This document shows, piece after piece, positions 1 through 7,920 of a stretch of 64,000 nt of DNA. The translations under genes were made by a program, and so were the position numbers. Every line of letters begins with the position of its first letter. The stretch's first letter is position 1. The notes beneath the pieces are model-generated. The model was given only the letters and a program-made list of their open reading frames with translations. It made no database searches and was not told where the DNA came from. This stretch comes from Aureimonas sp. Leaf324. GTDB lineage: Bacteria; Pseudomonadota; Alphaproteobacteria; Rhizobiales; Rhizobiaceae. Location: assembly GCF_001423245.1 (NCBI RefSeq), contig NZ_LMOH01000025.1, forward strand, positions 187,329-251,328, written 5' to 3'.

Positions 1-40
1 CTGGCGTCTTCGGCTGATCGCAGTCCCTCTAAGCGATATC

Positions 41-68
41 GAACGGCCCGCCTTCGCGCGGGCCGTTC
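41..68. terminator. hairpin downstream of glcF
   Basis: An 11-bp perfect stem (GAACGGCCCGC, 41-51, with GCGGGCCGTTC, 58-68) and a 6-base loop lie just past the minus-strand stop of glcF. No clear U-tract follows on the minus strand, so strong intrinsic termination is not assured, but the position fits transcript-end stabilisation or termination. Confidence 0.55.
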
Positions 69-75
69 GCCGTTC

Positions 76-1398
76 CTACTCCGCCGCGACGGCCGCGGGG
101 CGCGGCGTGAACCCTTCGAGCGCGGCGGGCCTCTCGCCGCCGAAGGCCCAGTCGAGAAGCTCGACCGTGTGGACGATCGGGATCGCGGTGGCCGAGCCGA
201 TCTGCGTCATGCAGCCGATATTGCCGGTCGCGATGATGTCGGGCCGGATGCTCTCGATGTTGGCGACCTTGCGGTCGCGGAGCTTCGCCGAAATCTCCGG
301 CTGCAGGATGTTGTAGGTCCCGGCCGAGCCGCAGCACAGGTGTCCCTCCGGCACGTCGCGCACCGTGAAGCCGGCCTGCGCCAGAAGCACCTTCGGCGCT
401 TGGCCGATCTTCTGCCCGTGCTGCATCGAGCAGGCGGAATGATAGGCGACGACGGCGTCCACCGGCCGCTCGGGCAACGGCAGGTCGAGCGTCGCCAGAT
501 ACTCCGTCACGTCCGTCGCCAGCGCCGAGACGCGCGCGGCCTTCTCGGCATAGGCCGGATCGAGCCGTAGCATATGGCCGTAGTCCTTGATCGTCGTGCC
601 GCAGCCCGACGCCGTGATCACGATGGCTTCGAGCCCCCGCCCCTCGATCTCGGCGGTCCAGGCGTCGACGAGGCGCCGCGCGAAGCCGAGCGCCTCGTCC
701 TCGCGCCCCATGTGGTGGACGAGCGCGCCGCAGCACCCCTCGCCCGGCGGCGAGACGACCTCGATGCCGAGCCGCCCCAAGAGCCGGACGGTCGCCGCGT
801 TGATGCCGGGATCGAGCACCGACTGGGCGCAGCCGGCGAGGATCGCGACGCGCCGCCCTGCAGACGCGGGCGCGACGGGCCGCACCGGCACGGCCGGCAG
901 ATGCGTCGGCGCGAGCCTCAGCATGGCCGCAAGGGGTTTGAGCGGCTTGATCCCGTCGAGCGCGCCCGCCAGCGGCCGCCCGAGCCGCGCGGCCTGGAGC
1001 GCCAGGCGGAAGCGGCCGGGATAGGGCAGCACCTTGGCGAGAAGCCACCGGATCAGCCGGTCGGGGAGCGGACGCCGATAGGTCCGCTCGATATGCACCC
1101 GCGCATGGTCCACGAGATGCATGTAGTTCACGCCGGACGGGCAGGTGGTCATGCAGGCGAGGCAGGAGAGGCAGCGGTCGATGTGGGTGACGGTCTTCTC
1201 GTCCGCCGGCCGGTTGTTCTCCAGCATCTCCTTGACGAGGTAGATGCGCCCGCGAGGGCTGTCGAGTTCGTTGCCGAGCGTGACATAGGTCGGACAGGTC
1301 GCCGTGCAGAAGCCGCAATGCACGCACTTGCGCACGATGCCTTCCGTATGGGCCGTGTCCGGATCGCGCAGGGCTTCGGGGGAGAAGGCGGTTTGCAT
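76..1398 (-). CDS. glcF: glycolate oxidase iron-sulfur subunit GlcF
   Basis: A 440-residue protein, normal length for GlcF, the electron-transfer subunit of membrane-associated glycolate dehydrogenase, which oxidises glycolate to glyoxylate. Two 4Fe-4S ferredoxin motifs are visible: Cys25, 28, 31, 35 and Cys76, 79, 82, 86. Two cysteine-rich CCG domains follow, one with CCG at 222-224 and one as HLCCGSAGTYN near residue 355. It is the last gene of the minus-strand glcD-glcE-DUF433-glcF cluster, starting 57 bases after the DUF433 stop. Family assignment is firm from both motif sets and the neighbouring GlcD and GlcE subunits. Confidence 0.95.
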   Translation of the reverse strand: MQTAFSPEALRDPDTAHTEGIVRKCVHCGFCTATCPTYVTLGNELDSPRGRIYLVKEMLENNRPADEKTVTHIDRCLSCLACMTTCPSGVNYMHLVDHARVHIERTYRRPLPDRLIRWLLAKVLPYPGRFRLALQAARLGRPLAGALDGIKPLKPLAAMLRLAPTHLPAVPVRPVAPASAGRRVAILAGCAQSVLDPGINAATVRLLGRLGIEVVSPPGEGCCGALVHHMGREDEALGFARRLVDAWTAEIEGRGLEAIVITASGCGTTIKDYGHMLRLDPAYAEKAARVSALATDVTEYLATLDLPLPERPVDAVVAYHSACSMQHGQKIGQAPKVLLAQAGFTVRDVPEGHLCCGSAGTYNILQPEISAKLRDRKVANIESIRPDIIATGNIGCMTQIGSATAIPIVHTVELLDWAFGGERPAALEGFTPRPAAVAAE

Positions 1399-1455
1399 GG
1401 GGCTTTCATCTTTCGAAGAGCGTGTGCAGCCTTCGGCCGAACGATATTGATACCG

Positions 1456-1707
1456 CTATTCGGCCTGGCTCGCGCCGGCTCCCAGCGATCGTGCGCCGAA
1501 CCGGATTGCGGTGACGACCTGCCATCGCTCCACCGTCGGGAAGTTTTCCAAAAACTCGTCGATCGACATGTTGTCGATGAGATGGTCGATCAGAGCATCG
1601 ACGGGAACACGGGTCCCCGCGAAGACGGGGGTTCCCGACAAAATATCGGAGTCGCACGAGATCGCTTGATCGATCGTCATCTCGCTCATCTCGTTTTCGG
1701 CGGACAT
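1456..1707 (-). CDS. DUF433 domain protein
   Basis: An 83-residue protein with a DUF433-like core (ISCDSDILSGTPVFAGTRVP, residues 16-35, then a helical segment around IDHLIDNMSIDEFLENFPTV). DUF433 proteins are small winged-helix-like proteins often paired with DUF5615 PIN-like toxins. No DUF5615 partner is present here. The ATG follows the glcE stop after a single base, so translation is probably coupled to glcE, and glcF follows 57 bases later. This is an unusual place for the family. It could be an orphan antitoxin or a DNA-binding regulator; its target is unknown. Confidence 0.8.
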   Translation of the reverse strand: MSAENEMSEMTIDQAISCDSDILSGTPVFAGTRVPVDALIDHLIDNMSIDEFLENFPTVERWQVVTAIRFGARSLGAGASQAE

Positions 1708-1708
1708 A

Positions 1709-2941
1709 TCAGCCCATCCGTCCGGGATTGAGGATGCCCTTGGGGTCGAACTGGTCCTTCAGGCGCTGCGACAGGGCCGCGAGCGGGCCAGGCTGGGGCT
1801 GGAACACCGGGACGGCCGCACGCTCGGCGAGGCTCGCGCGCACGAGGGTCGCGTGGCCGCCGCCGTGGCGGGCGAGCTCGGTGCGGACCGTCTCGGCTTG
1901 CGGTCCTCCATCGAGGCGCAGCCAGACGAGACCACCCTGCCAGTCGTAGAAGGCGTCGGCGGCGAGCCGCATCCGCAGCGCCATGACGAAACCCGGCGCG
2001 CGCGTCGGCGTCATCGAGATGCGCCAGACCGGTCGCTCGGTGCCGTCCGCAAAGGGCATGACATCGCGCACGTCGCGCCAGAAGGCGGCGGACGCCTCGC
2101 CCTCCAGCCGCTCGAGCGACCCGACGCGCTGGAGACCCACGCCGAGGTGCGCGGCGCGCGCCTCGACCGACGGGCCGAACCCGTCGAGCCGGATAGCGGT
2201 GGCCGCCTCCCGCCCGAGCGCGCCCTCGGCAACGCGCGCCGGAATGCCGTAGGGCAGGTGCGCGGCGCCGGACGCCTCCGCCGAGGAGCCCATCGCCGCG
2301 GCCATCGCGCCGGCCGCCGCCTCGTCGTCGAGCCCGCGCACCACCAGCGTCGTCTCGGCCGGGGGCTTCGGCATCACCTTGATCGTCAGGTCGGTAAGGA
2401 CGGCGAGCGTGCCGAAGGAGCCGGTCATCCCCTTGGACAGGTCGTAGCCCGTCACGTTCTTGACGACGCGCCCGCCCGCCTTGAAGGCCTCGGCCCGGCC
2501 CGAGACGGCCGACAGGCCGAGGATGTGGTCGCGCGCCGCTCCCTGCTTCAGCCGGCGCGGACCGGACAGGTTGCAGGCGATCGCGCCGCCGAGCGTGCCG
2601 AGGCCACGCGGGCGGCCGTGCAGCGGGCCGTAGTCCATCGGCTCGAAGTCGAGGCGCTGCCCCTTCGCCTCGACCAGCGCCTCGATCTCGGTGATCGGCG
2701 TGCCCGCTCGGGCCGACAGGACGAGCTCTTCTGGCTCATAGAAATGGAGGCCGGACAGCGCCGACAGCGAGAGCGTGCGGGCCGCCTGGACCGGGCGCCC
2801 GAACCCGGCCTTGGACCCCGAGCCCTCGACGGCGAGCGGTGTCTCGTCGGCGAGCGCCGCGGCGACGATCTCGAGGACCTCCTCCGGCGAGCGGGGACGA
2901 AGCGTGTCGCCGGACGGGCGCGCATGGGATGCTGAGGACAT
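1709..2941 (-). CDS. glcE: glycolate oxidase FAD-binding subunit GlcE
   Basis: A 410-residue protein with an FAD-binding type 4 (PCMH-like) fold: EGSGSKAGFGRP near residue 42, a TLGGAIACNLSGPRRLKQG segment around 113-131, and a C-terminal tail FDPKGILNPGRMG shared with GlcD-type oxidases. GlcE is the second flavin-fold subunit of glycolate dehydrogenase. The open frame extends far upstream, but the ATG at 2939-2941 begins a plausible N-terminus and shares its A with the glcD stop (TGATG), so this start is preferred. Translation is likely coupled to glcD. Confidence 0.93.
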   Translation of the reverse strand: MSSASHARPSGDTLRPRSPEEVLEIVAAALADETPLAVEGSGSKAGFGRPVQAARTLSLSALSGLHFYEPEELVLSARAGTPITEIEALVEAKGQRLDFEPMDYGPLHGRPRGLGTLGGAIACNLSGPRRLKQGAARDHILGLSAVSGRAEAFKAGGRVVKNVTGYDLSKGMTGSFGTLAVLTDLTIKVMPKPPAETTLVVRGLDDEAAAGAMAAAMGSSAEASGAAHLPYGIPARVAEGALGREAATAIRLDGFGPSVEARAAHLGVGLQRVGSLERLEGEASAAFWRDVRDVMPFADGTERPVWRISMTPTRAPGFVMALRMRLAADAFYDWQGGLVWLRLDGGPQAETVRTELARHGGGHATLVRASLAERAAVPVFQPQPGPLAALSQRLKDQFDPKGILNPGRMG

Positions 2942-4434
2942 CAGAACCGCGGCAGTTCGGGGAAGGGCAACTGCCCTTTGTGGACATGGAGCCGGCCGAG
3001 TTCGGCGCAGCGGTGCAGCACCGGGAACATCTTGCCGGGATTGAGAAGGTGCTTGGGGTCGAAGGCGCATTTCACCCGCTGCTGGTGCCGCAGGTCGTCC
3101 TCGCCGAACATCTCGGGCATCAGGTCGCGCTTCTCGATGCCGACGCCGTGCTCGCCGGTCAGAACGCCGCCGACCGCAACGCACAGGCGCAGGATGTCGG
3201 CGCCGAAGTCCTCGGCGCGCTGCAGTTCGTCGTCCTTCGAGGCGTCGTAGAGGATCAGGGGGTGGAGATTGCCGTCGCCGGCATGGAAGACGTTGGCCAC
3301 CGCCAGGCGGTGCTTCTGCGACAGGGCGCGCATGCCGGCCAGCACCCGCGGCAGTTCCTTGCGCGGGATCGTGCCGTCCATGCAGAGATAGTCCGGCGAG
3401 ATGCGGCCCACCGCCGGGAAGGCCGCCTTGCGTCCCGCCCAGAAGGTCATGCGCTCGGCATCCGACTGCGAGACGCGCGCGGTGGTCGCGCCGTTGCCCT
3501 GCGCGATGCCCTCGACTTCCCGCAGGAGATGGTCGACCTCGGCGCCCGGCCCGTCGAGTTCGACGATCAGGAGCGCCTCGACGTCGAGCGGGTATCCCGC
3601 ATGGACGAAATCCTCCGCCGCGCGGATCGCGGGCGCGTCCATCATCTCCATGCCGCCGGGAATGATGCCGCGCGCGATGATCGCGGCGACGCAGGCCCCG
3701 GCCTGCTCCGATGTCGGGAAGCCGATCAGGACGGCGCGCGCCGTCTCCGGCTTTTGCAGGATGCGCACGGTGACCTCGGTGACGACGCCGAGCAAGCCTT
3801 CCGAGCCCGTCAGGAGGCCGAGGAGGTCGTAGCCTTCCGAATCGAGGTGCTTGCCGCCGAGGCGGATCACCTCGCCCTCGATGGTGACGAACTCGACGCC
3901 GAGAACGTTGTTGGCCGTCAGGCCGTACTTCAGGCAGTGCACGCCGCCCGAGTTCTCCGCGACATTGCCGCCGATCGAGCAGGCGATCTGCGAGGACGGG
4001 TCGGGCGCGTAGTAGAAGCCGGCGTGTTCGACCGCCTTGGTGATCCCGAGGTTCGTCACGCCCGGCTGCACCACGGCGCAGCGGTTGTCGAAGTCGACCT
4101 CGAGGATGCGGTTGAACCGCGACAGGACGAGGAGCACCCCGTCTTCCAGCGGCAGCGAGCCGCCGGACAGCGACGTGCCGGCGCCGCGCGGCACGACGGG
4201 GACCTCGGTCTCGTGGCAGTAGCGCAGCACGGCGGCCACCTGCGCCACGGTCTCGGGCAGCACCACGACGAGCGGCATCTGGCGATAGGCGGTCAAGGCG
4301 TCGGTCTCGAAGACGCGCATCTCGACGCCGGCGTCGACCACGCCCTCGCCCGGCACGATGGCGCGCATGGCGGCCACGATCGCGGCCCGCCGGGCCATGA
4401 TCTCGGGCCGCGGCTTCGGCATCGCGATGGTCAT
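2941..4434 (-). CDS. glcD: glycolate oxidase catalytic subunit GlcD
   Basis: A 497-residue FAD-linked oxidase of the GlcD family. The FAD-binding domain shows PRGAGTSLSGGSLP (about 97-110) and SIGGNVAENSGGVHCLKYG (about 152-170). The C-terminal substrate and cap region has HAGDGNLHPLILYD and GEHGVGIEKRDLM, both typical of GlcD/D-lactate dehydrogenase relatives. It is the first gene of the glc cluster and should oxidise glycolate, for example from phosphoglycolate salvage or environmental glycolate. No GlcC-type regulator is adjacent. The 131-bp gap to the divergent macro-domain gene must hold its promoter. Confidence 0.95.
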   Translation of the reverse strand: MTIAMPKPRPEIMARRAAIVAAMRAIVPGEGVVDAGVEMRVFETDALTAYRQMPLVVVLPETVAQVAAVLRYCHETEVPVVPRGAGTSLSGGSLPLEDGVLLVLSRFNRILEVDFDNRCAVVQPGVTNLGITKAVEHAGFYYAPDPSSQIACSIGGNVAENSGGVHCLKYGLTANNVLGVEFVTIEGEVIRLGGKHLDSEGYDLLGLLTGSEGLLGVVTEVTVRILQKPETARAVLIGFPTSEQAGACVAAIIARGIIPGGMEMMDAPAIRAAEDFVHAGYPLDVEALLIVELDGPGAEVDHLLREVEGIAQGNGATTARVSQSDAERMTFWAGRKAAFPAVGRISPDYLCMDGTIPRKELPRVLAGMRALSQKHRLAVANVFHAGDGNLHPLILYDASKDDELQRAEDFGADILRLCVAVGGVLTGEHGVGIEKRDLMPEMFGEDDLRHQQRVKCAFDPKHLLNPGKMFPVLHRCAELGRLHVHKGQLPFPELPRF

Positions 4435-4565
4435 CGGCGCCTCCCGTGATTATGTTGTCGATTGGTCTTGGACGCAGATTAGAGCAATTCCGAGCCTCCA
4501 CGAAACCCGGACGCCGCAATTTGTGACGGGAGATACGGGAGGACCCGGCGGCCGAGGAGGACGTC

Positions 4566-5108
4566 ATGGTGCGGATCGAGCGGGCCGGCACGGTGATCGA
4601 GGTCACGGTCGACGACATCACGGAATGCAAGCTCGACGCGATCGTCACCGCAGCCAACCCGAGCCTTCTCGGCGGCGGGGGTGTCGACGGGGCGATCCAT
4701 CGCGCGGCCGGTCCCGAGCTTCTGGAGGAATGCCGCACGATCGGCGACTGTCCGCCGGGCGAGGCGCGGATCACCTTCGGCTACCATCTGGCCGCCGCTC
4801 GCGTCATCCACACGGTCGGCCCGGTCTGGCACGGCGGCACGCAGGGCGAGGACGAGGTGCTGGCGAGCGCCTACCGGGCGTCGTTCGCGCTGGCGCACGA
4901 GAACGGCCTCCGCTCGATCGCCTTCCCGGCGATCTCCACCGGCGTCCACGGCTTCCCGAAATGCCGGGCCGCCCGCATCGCGGCGCGCGAGGCGCTGGCG
5001 GCGGCCGACACCGGCCATTTCCGGCGCATCGTCCTCGTCTGCTTTTCCCCAGCGGATGCGGCGACCTACGGCCGTGCGCTTGAGGTGGCCGAAAACAAAG
5101 ATAGTTGA
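4566..5108 (+). CDS. macro domain protein, O-acetyl-ADP-ribose deacetylase-like
   Basis: A 180-residue single macro domain. The ADP-ribose-binding signature is clear: AANPSLLGGGGVDGAIHRAAG at residues 29-49, including Asn31 and Asp41 and the glycine-rich loop. The second phosphate-binding loop AISTGVHGFP lies near residue 120. Members such as YmdB remove acetyl from O-acetyl-ADP-ribose or hydrolyse mono-ADP-ribosyl groups. The gene is divergent from glcD and precedes the PAP2 gene by 57 bases. A link to glycolate metabolism is not evident. Confidence 0.9.
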   Translation: MVRIERAGTVIEVTVDDITECKLDAIVTAANPSLLGGGGVDGAIHRAAGPELLEECRTIGDCPPGEARITFGYHLAAARVIHTVGPVWHGGTQGEDEVLASAYRASFALAHENGLRSIAFPAISTGVHGFPKCRAARIAAREALAAADTGHFRRIVLVCFSPADAATYGRALEVAENKDS

Positions 5109-5165
5109 GCCGGGAGGCGCCGGGCTTCATCGGTTTGAAACGGAGGCGACCTAGCGTCCGCGCCC

Positions 5166-6122
5166 ATGAAGCTGACCCGCCTCTTCGCCCGTCCCGGCGA
5201 GCGCATCCTTGCGATGTCCATTTTGTGCGTGTCCCTCGTGATCGCAACGATTACGTCGGTGCGACATACGCCGATCGACTGGTCCGGCTACGCGCTGCAG
5301 GCGGCGCTCGTCCTGGCGGTAGGCTTGGTCGGAGCCGCCTATCGCTTCAGCGGGAGGGACGAGCGCCTCGCTTCCGCAGCGCTCTCGACGGCCCTGCTCC
5401 TGCAGTTCACATCGGTCCTTGCGACGTACAACTACCTTCTTCTGCCCAACTCCGGTTTCGCGCTCGATCCATGGCTGGCGCGAAGCGATGCGCTGATCGG
5501 CTATCGTTGGAGCGACTGGGTGGAGTGGAGTGCCGGCTGGCCGCACCTCGCGAGGCTTCTGGGATGGATCTACGCCTCGACCCTGGCTCAGATCGCAGTG
5601 CTTATTCTGGCACTGGCCGGACTGCGTCTCTGGACAATGCTGGACCGGATGCAGGTGACGCTCGTCTTCGCGGCGATCGCGACCGTCGTCTTCTGGGGTG
5701 CCTTCCCCTCGATCAGCATTTCCGCCTTCCAGACGATCTCAGCGGAAGCCGCCCGCATCGTAGCGCCGATGGTGGGGCCGGACGTCGGCTCCATGCTCCT
5801 TCATCTGCTCCGGCACGGGCCCGATAGGATTTCTCCTGACGAGATGACCGGCGTTATCGGCTTCCCGTCGTTCCACACCGTGCTGGCGCTCTTGTGCACG
5901 CGATTCGCCTGGCCTGTTCGTGCTCTGAGATATCCGTTCCTAGCGATCAATCTCGCGATGGTCCCCGCAATCCTGCTGCACGGCTCCCATTACGTTCTGG
6001 ATCTCTTCGGCGGCCTCCTATTTTTCGTGGTGGCGAACGCGGCGGCCCGCAGAACGGTCGCCGCGCTGGATGCAACGTCCGGCGCCAACCGCGTGGAGAC
6101 GGCGCTCGCCCCCAGTCTCTAG
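5166..6122 (+). CDS. PAP2-superfamily integral membrane phosphatase/transferase
   Basis: A 318-residue polytopic membrane protein with about six hydrophobic segments. Two PAP2 motifs are present: GFPSFHT (232-238) and HGSHYVLDLFGG (272-283), which supply the catalytic histidines and aspartate. The layout resembles inositolphosphotransferase-like PAP2 proteins, so lipid phosphate hydrolysis or head-group transfer at the inner membrane is likely; the substrate is unknown. The stop codon TAG (6120-6122) lies in the palindrome CTAG shared with the stop of the opposing SDR pseudogene. Confidence 0.82.
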   Translation: MKLTRLFARPGERILAMSILCVSLVIATITSVRHTPIDWSGYALQAALVLAVGLVGAAYRFSGRDERLASAALSTALLLQFTSVLATYNYLLLPNSGFALDPWLARSDALIGYRWSDWVEWSAGWPHLARLLGWIYASTLAQIAVLILALAGLRLWTMLDRMQVTLVFAAIATVVFWGAFPSISISAFQTISAEAARIVAPMVGPDVGSMLLHLLRHGPDRISPDEMTGVIGFPSFHTVLALLCTRFAWPVRALRYPFLAINLAMVPAILLHGSHYVLDLFGGLLFFVVANAAARRTVAALDATSGANRVETALAPSL

Positions 6123-6901
6123 TTCTGCACGGCCTGCACCGATCCGCCTTCGACGCGCATGTTCGCGCCGTTGACGAAGGACGCGCGCTCCGAGACGAGG
6201 AGCGCGATCGCGGCGGCGACCTCCTCGGCCTCGCCGCGCCGCTTCTGGACGATGCCGGGTCGCTCCTCCTCGAGGGAGGTTCGATCGCCTCCTCGAAGAA
6301 GACGCCCTTTTCCTCCGCTCGCTTCTTCATCATCTCGTCGGTCATTGGCGTCGCGATGAAGGCGGGCGCGACCGTGTTGACGAGGACGCCGTCGGCCGCG
6401 AGTTTGTAGGATAAGCCTTTCACAAAGACGGCTAACGCCGCCTTGGCTGTATTGTATGTCGCTTCCTCCGAGCAGGGCTGCACGACGTTTTCCGACGCGA
6501 CACAGACGAAGCGCCCTCAGCCGCCCCGCTTCATCACCGGCACGGCGGCCCGCGCCACGCGCACGGCCGACAGAAATCGGTCCGGCAGGCCTCCTCGTCG
6601 TCCGCGTCGGTCATCTCGAGCGGGTCGCCCTTGGCGCCGGTGTTGACCCCGACGTCGACCGTTTCGAAACGCTCGACCGCCGCTGCGACGAGCGCATCGA
6701 CCTCGCCTGGCTCGTCACGTCCGCCTTCACCCCGATCGCCTCGCCGCCGAGCGTGGCGACCTCGCGTTCCAGCACGTCGGTCTTGACGTCGCTGACGACG
6801 AGCCGCACGCCCTCCTGCGTCAAGAGCCTGGCCGTCGCCCAGCCCATGCCGTCGCTGGCGCCGGTGATGATGGCGACGCGCCCGCCGATCCGAGGATCCA
6901 T
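6119..6901 (-). pseudogene. short-chain dehydrogenase/reductase, frameshifted and nonsense-mutated
   Basis: Reading the minus strand from ATG 6899-6901 gives a Rossmann start GRVAIITGASDGMGWATARLL. The reading then passes through three frames. The second frame gives ALVAAAVERFETVDVGVNTG; the third gives AVRVARAAVPVMKRGG, a TGA stop (6517-6519), GRFVCVASENVV, the catalytic-type YNTAK, and VNTVAPAFIATPM. The last stretch returns to the first frame with GEAEEVAAAIALLVSERASFVNG and ends at TAG 6119-6121. The total span of 261 codons matches an intact SDR. At least three indels, each of the same phase as a one-base loss, and one W-to-stop change show a decayed gene. Confidence 0.85.
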
Positions 6902-7055
6902 GTCGAGTTCCTCGAAGGGTTTCCCGCGCGCGCCCGGCGGCGCGGGTGGAAATCGCCGGGCGGCTCGCTACAACGAAGGAAGCCGGCGCGCTCGATGAAG
7001 CCACGGCGAACCGTCCGCAGCCCGTCGGGCGCCGCCCGACGCCTCGAGGAATTGC

Positions 7056-7802
7056 ATGCCCGACTACGATTTTTCCGGCCAGCGCCTGTTCCTCGATGCA
7101 CCCCTTGCCGCGGGCGAGGCGGTCGAGGCGGATGCCGGCCAGACGAACTACCTTCTGAATGTCCTGCGCCTTGACGACGGCGCGGGCGTCCTCGTCTTCA
7201 ACGGACGCGACGGCGAATGGCGCGCGCGGCTGAAGCGCGAGGGCAAGAAGCGCCTGTCGCTCGTTCCCGAAAGCCAAGTCCGCGAGCAGACCCGGGCCGC
7301 CGACCTCCACTACTGCTTCGCCCCGCTGAAGAGCGCGCGCCTCGACTACATGGTCCAGAAGGCGGTGGAGATGGGCGCCGGCGTCCTGCAGCCAGTCCTG
7401 ACGCAGCACTGCCAGGCGCCGCGCGTCAACGTCGAACGCATGGCGGCCAACGCCGTGGAGGCGGCCGAGCAGTGCGGCATCCTGTCCGTGCCCGAATGCC
7501 GCGAGGTGCTGCGATTCGATCGGTTCCTCGCGGAGCGGGACAGCGCACGGGCCCTGATCTTCTGCGACGAGCGCGCGGACGCTGCGAGCCCGCTCGAGAC
7601 GCTCGGGGCGCTGAAAGGGCAGCCGCTCGCGCTCCTGATCGGCCCGGAAGGCGGGTTCTCGGCAGGCGAACGGGCCAGCCTCCTCGCGCTGCCGAACGTT
7701 CATCGCATCTCGCTCGGCCCCCGCATCCTGCGCGCCGATACCGCGGCGGTGGCAGCCCTTGCCGCCATCCAGGCGAGCGCGGGCGACTGGATCGCCGCGT
7801 GA
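7056..7802 (+). CDS. rsmE: 16S rRNA (uracil1498-N3)-methyltransferase RsmE
   Basis: A 248-residue SPOUT-class methyltransferase of normal RsmE length. The N-terminal PUA-like RNA-binding region includes NYLLNVLRLDDGAGVLVFNG. The C-terminal trefoil-knot domain has LLIGPEGGFSAGE (about 189-201) and LGPRILRADTAAVAALAAIQ (about 221-240), which form the S-adenosylmethionine site. It methylates U1498 in helix 44 of 16S rRNA. It lies 118 bases upstream of gshA on the same strand, an arrangement seen in other alphaproteobacteria, and may be co-transcribed with it. Confidence 0.95.
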   Translation: MPDYDFSGQRLFLDAPLAAGEAVEADAGQTNYLLNVLRLDDGAGVLVFNGRDGEWRARLKREGKKRLSLVPESQVREQTRAADLHYCFAPLKSARLDYMVQKAVEMGAGVLQPVLTQHCQAPRVNVERMAANAVEAAEQCGILSVPECREVLRFDRFLAERDSARALIFCDERADAASPLETLGALKGQPLALLIGPEGGFSAGERASLLALPNVHRISLGPRILRADTAAVAALAAIQASAGDWIAA

Positions 7803-7920
7803 CGCGGCCGCACCGTTCACCGGATGCCCCTTGCCTGCCGCCCGGAAAGCGGACAGACACCGCCCCTATATGCAGGGGTCCTACGACCCCGGCGATCCCG
7901 ACTTCTGCCCGGAGCCTCCG

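Noticed and set aside
1406-1657. A DUF5615-like toxin gene overlapping the DUF433 gene
   Set aside because: The overlapping minus-strand frame gives an Arg/Ser/Gly-rich translation without the DUF5615 pattern; it is a shadow of the DUF433 frame.
2942-4774. Upstream extension of the glcE frame to a 1021-codon open frame
   Set aside because: The extension overlaps glcD in another frame and has no GlcE-like or other domain. The ATG at 2941 coupled to the glcD stop is the natural start.
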